From Dinochytrium kinnereticum (Eukaryota > Chytridiomycota > Chytridiomycetes > Chytridiales > Chytridiaceae), in NCBI GenBank assembly GCA_027604005.1, contig JADGJT010000373.1:1-21770 (forward strand): a stretch of 21,770 nucleotides of DNA, read 5' to 3'. Each line of letters begins with the position of its first letter. Position 1 is the stretch's first letter. A program made the position numbers and the translations under genes. The notes under the pieces are model-generated. The model had not been told where the DNA came from. It did no database searches and saw only the letters and a program-made list of their open reading frames with translations. Positions 9,830 to 18,743 of this stretch are shown in pieces.

Positions 9830-11323
9830 TCAAAAAGCTCCTCCCTGTTTTCCAAAAAATCTTGAGTACCCGTAGATGACAGAGTTGGCGAACCCTACTA
9901 GCTGGGTGGTAAACTGGAAGAAAGAGGTGATAGCAAGAGTCTCTGGGGTTTGGCCAGAAGCCTCGGCGAAGCGGTTGACGAGGCCAGGAATCCAGAGCTG
10001 GCGAGAGAAAAAACGTTGTTCAGATACATCAAGCCCGAAAAAATTAAGAAAGGCGATAATTTAATGCAAATGCGGGGGGAAGGGGGTGATTTTTTACTTA
10101 CCAGGGTGAAAGCAGTGGGATAAATCAACAACTTCATGATTGCGTTCCTCTGCGCGTCCGCCTTTTGCTTGATTTGTTGATACGCTCGCTCTTCATCCCA
10201 TGTACCCGAGTTGTTTTGGAAGCTTCCAGTGCTTTTTGACGAAGACATGTCCCTCGAGAGGTTATGCTCCTGCTGTCGAATACGGACACGGAAAGCCCAA
10301 AAAAGGATGGTATACATCATTACGATGGAGAAGATGATGAAGATACGTGGACCGTGCGTCAAGCTGTATCTGACGTATGTGGCGAGAGGTCTGGGGTCGC
10401 GGTTAAACTTTGACAAAGGGTTAGATGAGTTTTGTGCTAAGGACGAGGGAGAGACTCGCGAGCACTCACCCAGCACCAGCTACCTGCGACCCCCATACCG
10501 ACCAACATATACCCGATAGTAGCGGTGGCGACCGGAACCAAACAGATGGCAATAGCCATCCATATAGCGGATGACTCAACCTGTTGCAATCTTCTGGCCA
10601 GGCTCTCGATGTTGGAAGCGGACTGAGCCACGAGGAAGGTGACGACGGCAAGCGCAAAGGTCGCGAGATCACTTCCCTATGTAGCAGGACATTGAGAATC
10701 ACCAGTTGGAAGGGGTTGAGAGGAAGGAGGCGGACTCTCGTACCTGAACTGACCACTGTCCGACAAAACCGTTGAAGTTGCAATAGTTGCCTGGAACAAG
10801 CTTTCCTTGAAGTCTGAGAATGCCGGACACAGAGTTGAAGAATGCGTTTATGAAGTCTGAGAGAGAGACGAATGTCAGTTGGCTGAAGCAGGAAAAGGAT
10901 AGGTTTGCTCTTACCAAAGAAGAAGAGACACAGAAGTAAGGCAGTCTAGAGGGGTGTCATTTGATTACAGTGTTGGCGATTGAGTAAATTAGTCTTTGGT
11001 AAAAACAGCTCATGAATGCAAGCAGCTCGATGTTATGAAAATGAAGTTGTTTTGAGCAGAAGATTCCGTCTGAAATCATCTTGTTGAGACCTCACACCAT
11101 CCAAGCCAAAAAAAAACCAACACAAATCACCAGGGAATACTCTTACCCTTGCAAGATTTCCAGACGTCCTCGCCCGAGGGCTGAGAGCCATTATGACCAA
11201 CACCGCGCCAGAGGCTATGGCCGACAGCGACGAAGCGGTCAAGTTAAACTTTACTGTGAGATCTGTCCATTGCTCAAAGTTGAACGTTGCGGTCGACGTG
11301 GTGGAATTGCTGTCGTAGGACAT
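9830..11323 (-). CDS. Git3/cAMP-receptor-like GPCR (six exons)
   Basis: Proposed exons are 11323-11147, 10945-10915, 10856-10744, 10676-10470, 10407-10102 and 9997-9830, giving 333 residues. Phases agree throughout (0, 1, 0, 0, 0). The second exon is only 31 bp. A glycosylation-prone N-terminus (NSTT, NLTA) precedes seven helices at about 31-47, 60-82, 109-125, 138-161, 197-216, 264-287 and 295-320. Cys95 and Cys175 (in the SWCW motif) could form the usual extracellular disulfide. The stretch from about 255 to 288 (KADAQRNAIMKLLIYPTAF, then LWIPGLVNRF) matches the GPR_Gpa2-type C-terminal signature of fungal glucose/cAMP-like receptors. Loop 3 between helices 5 and 6 is long, Ser/Gln-rich and likely binds G protein. 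Such receptors act at the plasma membrane on cAMP-PKA signalling; the ligand here is unknown. A damaged partial copy lies at 17857-18170. Confidence 0.82.
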
Positions 11324-13628
11324 CTTCCTTATTAGCGTGTTTTAGCAGCGATCGTCGCCGTATGCCGTTGCACGAGTTGAGCGTGAGGGTAAGCGTCAAG
11401 GTGGATGAAGGGCTCCAGCGAGGCGATGCTGTGTGGGGTGGCCGCAGGGGAACAGGTTTTAAAGGGTTGAATCAGTTTCAGTCCCTGTGTATTATCTCCT
11501 TTATTTTTGGACATTGTCCCACCCAGTCTGTCCCAGGGCTCTGGGTCTCAGCACCGGATGCTGGGGTTAAAGGGGCTGGGAGTGGATATGGTCCAAATCC
11601 GGTGGTGCTTAGACTGCTTGGCTGCCAAAGAAGGGGTTTGTCTTTGGGCAGGCGGCTCAATTCCGCCCGTGCGGCACTGCTGAGGGCCTGACCGCGTCAC
11701 TCATTACGAAGACGCGTGCCTTTACGGCCATCCTCGACCGCATCACAAAAGGGGCGGTTTGTTGCACCGCATCGCTAAGTCTTGTGGAGACGGCAAAGAC
11801 GGGGTCTCGGGGGAATATAAACATCACTGGTTTTCCGTGGGTTTTCCCCCCATGTTCTTCTTTCTGTTCCTGTTGTGTAAAGAAAAAATAATTACACCTT
11901 GAGCCCAGTTCACATTGGCTCACAATAATGATGAGGCAGAAGGATTTCCCTGATCATTCCCTGATACGTCTAACTGAAACGTTGGTTTTTTGTCATATCT
12001 TTTTAATTACCTCCAAAAAAGAAGTACGATTGGAACGCTGGTCATCAGACATATGACGCAGGGGAGGAGGTATCAAGGAGACGGAGTGACACTATTCCCC
12101 GGGATTTCTATCGGGGATACTTAGGTGAGTGAGAAGGAATGACCACGGGCAAGGACATAGAGTTAATAAAGGATAAAGTGCCTGAATGAGCACGGACAAT
12201 CCTAGCGAGAAGAAAGAAACTCTTCCAGGTAGGCTATATGGATGGACCTTGGGTATCCGTGGGATATGGACTTGGTCATATTTTGCTGGACTCCCCCACG
12301 CCGTTCACATTGGGTTCAGCTCCCCAGTTTCCGTTTCCGTCCTGAGACTTCTTTTAGCTTTGGGCCACGGGTCTCTCCTAGGTCTCTCCACCGCTGAACA
12401 GTTACTTAATATCCATATTTTCTATTGGAATATTTAAAGTCTCAGTAAACTGCAGCGACTTTCTGGTCTATTCTCCATTTCCTTACATGTTGACATAATC
12501 AAATTAAGGTTGAAAGTGCCGGAAGTGGACCAAGTTCTGCACAGGACGATCCTCATGAACATTGTGATGATACCTCTTTGCATTCCGCTGCTGAAATACT
12601 GCGTGATAATATTGAGCGGAAAAGATGCCTCGTCGGCTAGACTCGCCGGCGCCTGTTGTCATCAAGATATGGATGCCGGACTGAGTTGGTGTTCTCATCG
12701 ACCCAGCTGCTTCAAATTGCTATATCTGCAGGATAGAAAAGTGAGCCATGACCCATCGTTTTGTATTTCTGGATCGTACAAATTATATACCAACGCGTTA
12801 GATATTGAAATCTCAGCGAGTTTTCGCGGTTTTCGTGAGAGTTTCAATTCTGAGCGATTAACACTGTACATGCTTACAATCTGATATGTTGATGACTCGA
12901 GGTAGGTCTAGCGGAAGCTCAAACGCGTTCGACAATGAAGGGCCGGTCGTTGTCAGATAGCTCACAATTTCAAAGGGCTTCTCACTCAAGAAGACAACCA
13001 GAGCAAAAAGCGACGAACAAATCAACTCGCTACTTCCCTGGATAGTTTGAGGAGGGCAAATAAATAACCCTCAATGCATTATGGGTGCGATAGGTTGGCT
13101 GGTCTGAATGTTCAACTCTATGGCTTTTCATTAATGAGGTAGAATGAGAAAGACGAAAAATCATCCATTCATTCTTATCAGAGTTTGTGAACTTGGAAGC
13201 CTGTACGGAACTGAAAGAAACTGTATGATAGCAATGTCTGGCCTGGACCTATCCCAATTATTACTGATGGTCTACAGCCAAGTGCAAGTGAGCTAAGAGA
13301 AGCTTGTCTACTTACTGCACAGCCGTGAGTGTCGTTCGCTGCCTGCCCTTCCCATCCGTCCACACCTCCGTGCAGCAGCTTCCTCGGCAAGCAGGTCGAC
13401 AAAGGGGGCGTGCGTGTCTCTAAGCCGTGAAATATGCTCAACCTCCGCATTGCAACAGCCAACAGCCAGGCAGCACTTGCCTTTGAAAACAGAGTTTTGG
13501 TTTGTCAATTGCCTGCCGAGTTCAAAGAAATTTGTGTCTCTGAATAGGAGACCAACAAAAGAGACACCGCCTGCACATAGTCGTCAACAACACCCCCCCC
13601 TCGCTCGAGACTGTTTCTTCTGCGAGTA
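11324..13628. other. 2.3 kb gap: GPCR and WSC-CAP promoters, no firm gene
   Basis: The stretch lies between divergent starts, so both promoters must be inside it. Weak coding hints exist. One is an ATG frame at 12186-12437 (listed separately). Another is a 43-codon plausible peptide at 12510-12639 (+), flanked upstream by a GTAAAC...TTAAG intron-like segment but ending in TAG. A third is a possible two-exon minus-strand ORF starting near 13449, with a GTAAGT donor and a CTTTCAG acceptor. None has a recognisable family. Several stretches (11500-11660, 12040-12130) are G-rich or palindrome-bearing without known meaning. Confidence 0.4.
12186..12437 (+). CDS. hypothetical short ORF, doubtful
   Basis: This ATG frame of 83 codons starts after an A/T-rich segment (GTTAATAAAGGATAAAG). 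Its first 14 residues (STDNPSEKKETLP after Met) look like a natural hydrophilic N-terminus, but the rest is a mixed hydrophobic sequence with no family resemblance. A donor-like CCAG|GTAGGC at about 12229 and acceptor-like TTTTAG/CCTAG motifs further on suggest that the true reading may be spliced. I could not find a model that joins it to the coding-like patch at 12510. It may also be chance. Confidence 0.2.
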   Translation: MSTDNPSEKKETLPGRLYGWTLGIRGIWTWSYFAGLPHAVHIGFSSPVSVSVLRLLLALGHGSLLGLSTAEQLLNIHIFYWNI

Positions 13629-15495
13629 ATGGTCTACGCTGTGGCAGGCATCGGCCTCCTGCTTAGTCTTCTTCCAGTGGCGCTTGGCTCACCATCAGTG
13701 CGACATCATGGACCTGTGGAAGGAGCTGCAGGGATCAGGGTCATTGACCAGTCAAGCTTGACGGCCAACAACGCCGGGGTCGATACATCTTCTGGAGATG
13801 GGATAAGGATTCTGGAGGATTATGCAGGCACCAATGCCGGTGGCATTGCAATGGTCGACGATTCAGTGGGTGCTTTGAAAATCATGTCGACAAAGTCGGA
13901 AGCAGCAGCTCGGACTGGCGGGATCCAGGTTGTGGGTGGGGACGCTGATGCCGCAGGCATGCCTCCGAACGCGGAAAAGTTACCGTATGGAGGAGGGATA
14001 AGAATTCTTGAGGACTCAACGACAACGCCCTACAGCCATTCATCTTCAGCAATTCCGCCTAAGCTTTCCTCCGTTCACCATCCAAGCAAGCATGTGGCTC
14101 CCAAAGATGCATCATCAGACGCGCCGACACAAAACGACGCCGAACTACGATACCAGCGTCTCCTCATCGACAAGATTCGCGGGAAAGCTGGACATCGAGT
14201 TAAAGCCTTTGATGATGAGGAGGAAATTGGAGCCACTTCCACCCCAGCTTCTCCTGGAGCTCCACTAGAAGTCACTGACCCCGTTCAAGCTATCCTCGCT
14301 GCTGCTCGAGCTCAAGCGCAGCAGCGACTTAATCCAGGAACGGAAGCCCCAGTTAAGCCTATCCCAGGAGGTGTCACGGCTGGCCCAGGAGCTAAAGCAC
14401 CAGCTTTGCCTCCGTACAGCCATATTGGATGCCTGAGAGAGCTCACACCGCATGAAGAGAAGAATCGACTTCTTCCCAATCGTCTGGGAACTGGGATTGG
14501 GGTTGCTGCGTGTGGGAAGTTAGCCAGTGCGAGAGGATTTCCTTATTTTGGGGTTCAGAATGGAGCGGTATGCTACCCCTTTTTTTTTTCTTTTTTTCTT
14601 CTTTTCTCTATAAATTATATGCAACAAACATTTCTCACCATGTCATCATACTAACAAGAAGTCTCTCCTTTTTTTTTCCTATTCCCACTTTCCTCCCTTT
14701 TGAAAAAAAAAGGAATGCTGGGCAGCCCCGAATTTCTACTCAAACATCACAGAACGCTACGCTGCGGCGGAAGAATGCTCAGCGCCTTGTCTCCTCCCCA
14801 CCGAACAAAAACTCAAATGCGGTAATCACTGGCGAATCAGCGCCTACGCTATCCCCAAACTAGGCGGTGTCGTTCCACAGCCCGGACCTCCTACAACAGA
14901 CCCTCCAGAACCTCCCAAAGTGGAGCCTCCTCCTCCCCCTCCACCTGAGGAAAAACCAGAAGCCGCTGCTCTTGCGGCATCTGGCGACGAGCAGATGCAG
15001 CAGCGTGGTGGTGGGGGAGACGGTGGAGGTGGGGGTGGAGGAGGTGGACCCGGAAGCGATGGCTCTGGAGAGGAGGGTGAAACAGTCGCGGCTCACAACA
15101 AAGTTCGTGATGAGTTTGGAAAACCCCACATGTCATGGAGCTCTGATCTCGCGGATGCGGAAAACGGAGCCAAAAGATATGCCAGGGAGCTCGCTGATCG
15201 AGGCTGCCCGATGGATCACAACCCACCGTCTGGTCAAGGAGAAAATTTATGGGCGGCCTCTCAGGATTCTCCGTTCGATGTTCCAATGGGTCGCGCAGTA
15301 CCGGACTGGTGTGATGACGAGGAGAGGAGGCAGTGGAACGAGGATAGAAGTTACAATCATTTTACCCAGGTCATTTGGGGAGGGACTTTAAACGTGGGGT
15401 GTGGGAAAGCTATGGGAAACAATGATGGTACTTATTGTGTTGTTGTTGTGTGCAGGTATTCTGGGCCCGGAAACTTCGTGGGGCAGGATCCGTAA
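13629..15495 (+). CDS. secreted WSC plus CAP/SCP-domain protein (two exons)
   Basis: Exons 13629-14567 and 14713-15495 are joined in phase 0 across a 145 bp pyrimidine-rich intron (GTATGC...AAAG), giving 573 residues. Residues 1-20 are a signal peptide. Residues 30-130 carry five short GI(R/A/Q)-hydrophobic-D repeats. Residues 266-360 form a WSC domain, a carbohydrate-binding module, but with six cysteines (268, 295, 315, 335, 339, 349) instead of the usual eight. A Pro-rich then Gly-rich linker (371-430) leads to a CAP/SCP/PR-1 domain at about 436-571 with GENLW (489-493), HFTQVIW (529-535) and CRYSGPGNF (560-568), so the characteristic motifs and His481, Glu490 and His529 are present. CAP proteins are secreted and in yeast (Pry) bind sterols and lipids. 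The WSC domain would tether this one to cell-wall glycans. Skipping the splice would give a truncated protein that ends inside the intron. Confidence 0.87.
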
Positions 15496-17308
15496 TATTG
15501 TGTGGGCGGAATGCGTGTGTTCTAAATTCTTTTAATATTGAAACGAGTGTATATTTGTGATTCGTTTTTGTTTTTGTTTTTCGATCTTTCTTGGTTTTAC
15601 CTGTTCGTTATGATTCTTTTCTATAAACGGTTGAACTGTCGCTGTAACCCTTCAAGGTTCCCATCTATAGTTTGTTGTTTTTTGGACTTTGGAATAAATG
15701 GAGAGGTGGCAAGACCAGATTACCGTTGCCTTTAATCTTTACGAGCAAAGGAAGCTTCTTTTCTTCTTTTCTTTTTCTCCATGAAGAATCATTGGAGTTC
15801 CGTTTTAGCAGTCTGCTGGAATGATTTTTTTTTTTTTAACGAGCAGATCTCCTTCCATCAACAGGTAAGACGATGGAAGAAAGGGATAAAGAAGAAAGGA
15901 GAACTATACAATTTACTAAAAGCAAACTATACAAAATAATAATCTATTACGTTTCGATCCAAAAAGAAGACAAGCAACAAAAAAAAACAGGTAAAACAAA
16001 ATCTAGTTTGAAGCCGAGGTGGCAAAGGTTTCGGTTGAAAACGAAGTGGATGCAAGTATGGCTTGCAGATCGTCATGTGAATTCACAAAGCAGTATGTTA
16101 TCGATACAATTATACACAGGAAAAAGTATGATGAGAAAATGCGTAACTTCCTTTTTGGAGCTGTTGAGTATAGTTCAAATCCCTCCATTTTCTCCTATTG
16201 CTAACTTTAAAGACGAAAGCCGTTTATGAAGAGGTTTACATCGCGATCAAAAAGAACGACTCACTGTCACCTTTATGAACATCCTGGTTCTGATGATAGA
16301 AATATGCATGCTTGATACAAAGCTTCAAGACTTGCAAATGATGGGTCATCAGTTGGAGTCCTAACCCTCCAATCGGCCTTCTGCTGGTTCCATATAAGTT
16401 TCACTATAAGAGATAATTCTATTTATTCAATAGTGAGTATTGAGATCTCAGCTCACAGAAGAACTAAAGGAATACTTGTAAACTCGCGTTTTGGCACAGC
16501 ATACCTTCGTACCGAAACGCTCGATCCAAAGAAGATCCAAATAAATGATGAACGTTAAAATATTGATGGCTGATAAAGGACTCCAGCTCTGGAACGCGTC
16601 AAACCTAAAAATCCATCAACGACTCCAACGACTCAACTGCGTTAGCCCCTTATATCAGAAACCACGGCGATATGGTTAAACTTACAGTAAAAACTGACTT
16701 CGATCATAGCATCCATCACAACACCAATCAATATACGAGTTTTGAGTTGAAAGCTTCCCCCTAAGAATGTGATTTGATATGGAGTTTCCCAGTCCTTTCT
16801 CACAACCTAATCACACTAAGTAGAAACGCTCAGCCGAACGTAGTCAACTGTTTACAGATAATGCGAGGAGGCAATAGACCACATTCCATTGAGAGTTCCT
16901 GACGAACGTTCATCTTTGATCAGCGTAGACGACGTGGCGCAAGCAAAAAGCCTATGGAGAGTCCAGCAGTTAACAGTCGAAGAGAAGAAGGGGCGTGATG
17001 GAGGACCTTCGGCTCCGAAACCGCGCGCGGGACCAAGGGCACCACGACGGGAATGCCCAAACCCTTCCGCGTACTCGCTGACGGTAACTGAAGACCCTGG
17101 CTACCAGACGCCAAATCGCTCCGTTGCGGGGTTTCACCACCCAGAAGGAGTGAATCCATCGCTCCATCAACCAGCCTCTTGCCGGTCGCCTTTTTCGCTC
17201 GGCTAACCATCTCTGTTACGCGTGGGAAGCAAGCTCAAACAACTAAGAAGTGGTTCGCAAAGTCGGAGAGAAAAAGGATTTCTTGTCCCCTCTAAATACA
17301 CTGACTGG
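15496..17308. other. A/T-rich gap with a GC-richer island near 17000
   Basis: After the WSC-CAP stop come T-rich 3' sequence and A/T-rich DNA. Between 16000 and 16915 several short plausible peptides appear on both strands in several frames, with splice-like motifs on the minus strand (for example GTAAGT...CTAACGCAG at about 16686-16638). No consistent gene model could be made. From about 16970 to 17220 the DNA is more GC-rich and both strands are open for nearly 290 bp. Neither translation resembles a known family, so this may be a remnant next to the duplicated block. Confidence 0.4.
16920..17210 (-). CDS. hypothetical ORF in a GC-richer island, doubtful
   Basis: An ATG frame of 96 codons begins with a Lys/Arg-rich stretch (MVSRAKKATGKR) and ends with a hydrophobic run followed by RRLR. 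No domain is recognised. The plus strand is open over almost the same interval (16889-17206, no ATG start), which weakens the case for either frame. It lies directly left of the decayed gene X copy but has no visible counterpart left of intact gene X. Confidence 0.18.
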   Translation of the reverse strand: MVSRAKKATGKRLVDGAMDSLLLGGETPQRSDLASGSQGLQLPSASTRKGLGIPVVVPLVPRAVSEPKVLHHAPSSLRLLTAGLSIGFLLAPRRLR

Positions 17309-17847
17309 AAGATGACTCCAGTGCCATGCTGCATGGCGATGACGTGGTCACTGCGAGGGTTTGTTGTTCTTACTTTTCCTATCTGCTTGAGTCTCATCCT
17401 TTATATTTCGTTCCTTTTGCAGTCTCACTGTTTGACGCCCAGGGTGTTTTGAGATTCGAGAGGAAGGCTGCTGCAGCCCCACCCTTCCGTTTTAGCTGTT
17501 AAGCACTGCTTCTCAGTTCACGGTGATCATGCTGTCGGGACAAGGCAGGTCAAGAAGCTGGCTGGTTCTTCAGGTGCCGAAAGTGTTTACGGTGCGGAGT
17601 TTATTCCTGGGGCGCTGGCCACACCTGCAGCCGATATCCAGCAAAGCACCGGCCCCGTTTACGTGTGCCATCCACCGATCCCCCTCTACAGTGTGGTGGA
17701 GGTGATTGATGGTGAGGGTTGGCCAGTCGGGTACCCCAGGTACCTGTGCGAGCATGTGCCATGGGAGTGATCATGCCCTTGTTGTTGGCGGCGCAGTATC
17801 TCGCCCTAGTCTACGTGCCTACCGTCTATTACAATGCTGGTATGTAA
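17309..17847 (+). pseudogene. decayed copy of gene X
   Basis: From AAGATGACTCCAG on, this segment aligns by eye with 8188-8766. It keeps the intron at the same site (GTTTGT at 17359 to CCAG at 17442, 84 bp against 85 bp), and the exon 2 text is clearly shared (for example the stretches around 17518-17545 and 17655-17760). It lacks the first exon start. A 5-bp loss near 17476-17485 shifts the frame, and a 1-bp loss near 17766 brings TGA into the frame. A 9-bp deletion near 17585 keeps the frame, which suggests that coding constraint lasted for some time after duplication. The end differs: the copy runs into TAA at 17845-17847. Confidence 0.8.
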
Positions 17848-17856
17848 ATAATCAAG

Positions 17857-18170
17857 ACCCAACTGTTGGACATGGCCATCCATATTGCGGACACCTCCAC
17901 CTATTAGAATCATATCTCCCGACGTTGGAAGGACACTGAGGATCGCAAATTGGAAAGAGTTGAGTCGAGGGAGACGGGGTTTGATACCTCAACTTGCCTG
18001 ATGAAAGAGTTGAAGTCGCAGCAGTTGCCTGGGGCAAGCTTTACCTGAGGTCATATGAAACAAAACTCAGTTGATTGAGCAGAAATAGTTGATAGACTTT
18101 GTGTTGAGCAGAAGATGCAGTCTCATATCTTCCCGTCGCGACCTCACATCGTCCAAGTCAAAGAAAAATA
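17857..18170 (-). pseudogene. partial, decayed copy of the GPCR gene
   Basis: Position 17871 onward matches 10551 onward (GCCATCCATAT and GCGGA shared), and its minus-strand translation still reads VSAIWMAM, like the VESSAIWMAIA of GPCR helix 4. Further matches follow the order of the intact gene: the intron 3/exon 4 border (about 17910-17950 against 10670-10710), exon 3 (about 17998-18050 against 10750-10805) and intron 1 (about 18100-18170 against 11050-11118). About 75-100 bp of exon 4 and the exon 2 region are missing, as are exons 5, 6 and 1. The reading frame is not maintained. Confidence 0.72.
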
Positions 18171-18743
18171 ATCAATGTAGATAGAATGTCGTTTCCCTTC
18201 ACCTCTGCCTGGTATTTTAGCGTTTTTCTATATCTTTTCGGACATAAGGTGCAAGTGCTTGTGTCAACATCTTTATTTAGCAGGAAGATATTGGCTAGAA
18301 GCATTTTAAAAGGACTGGAGGAAGCATGATAAAACTACTGATATATGTCTTTTGTTGTTGTGGCATAAGCTCAATCATGCTCGTACTTATCGTATTTGCG
18401 TGAATCTTGATGTGTTTTATTCTACGCGTTTATATCTAGTTATGTGCTTGGATCATTGTGTCCTTCACAATGCATAAGAAACTCATGGCCTGGATTTAGC
18501 CTGCAGTAGTTTATGAGGTCGGGAGCTTGATAGACATAAAGAGGATTGCGAATAAATGTCGGGAACTGACTGGTTAAAAATGCTTTCAATTGTCTTTATA
18601 GTTTTATGAGCGACACATCAGGATAGGAGGTTAAAAGAGGCACAACATTTCAATCTTTAGATTAACTTCACGGGACAGAGGCAAAAGAAAAAAGGAAAAC
18701 GAACAGCGCGATGGAAGGAAAAAACGTTCCAAGCCTTCATTTC
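18171..18743. other. A/T-rich intergenic gap
   Basis: I see no gene, repeat or domain-bearing frame. The DNA is A/T-rich and fits the 3' flank of the lectin-hydrolase gene plus the unmatched edge of the duplicated block. Confidence 0.5.

Larger units (their letters stand above)
17309..18170 (+). repeat. segmental duplication of the gene X-GPCR block
   Basis: Gene X and the GPCR stand side by side and convergent at 8046-11323. Their decayed copies stand side by side in the same order and orientation here, with the counterpart of about 8767-10530 removed. Intron sequence of both genes is retained, so the copy was made at DNA level and not through a spliced RNA. No terminal inverted repeats or target-site duplications were seen at the edges. 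Confidence 0.72.

Noticed and set aside
9512..9833. Minus-strand frames rich in Phe and Leu beyond the GPCR stop
   Set aside because: They are low-complexity translations of A-rich plus-strand 3' flank; the GPCR stop at 9830-9832 follows a normal helix 7 and short tail.
14568..14654. Single-exon 341-residue version of the WSC-CAP protein
   Set aside because: It reads into a T-rich intron and loses half of the WSC domain; splicing 14567 to 14713 restores the domain and the frame of the CAP part.
16160..16200. tRNA-like T-loop (TTCAAAT) near 16170
   Set aside because: The flanking bases do not form a stem, and no anticodon or D arm is found upstream.
16200..16915. Several plausible exon-like peptides on the minus strand, some with splice motifs
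   Set aside because: Competing frames on both strands look equally plausible, and joining them gives in-frame stops at every junction tried.
17309..18170. Retrocopy origin of the decayed block
   Set aside because: Introns of both genes are retained and two convergent genes are copied together, which a spliced-RNA route would not give.
17309..18170. Transposable element carrying gene X
   Set aside because: No terminal repeats, target-site duplications or transposase/reverse transcriptase motifs were seen around either copy.
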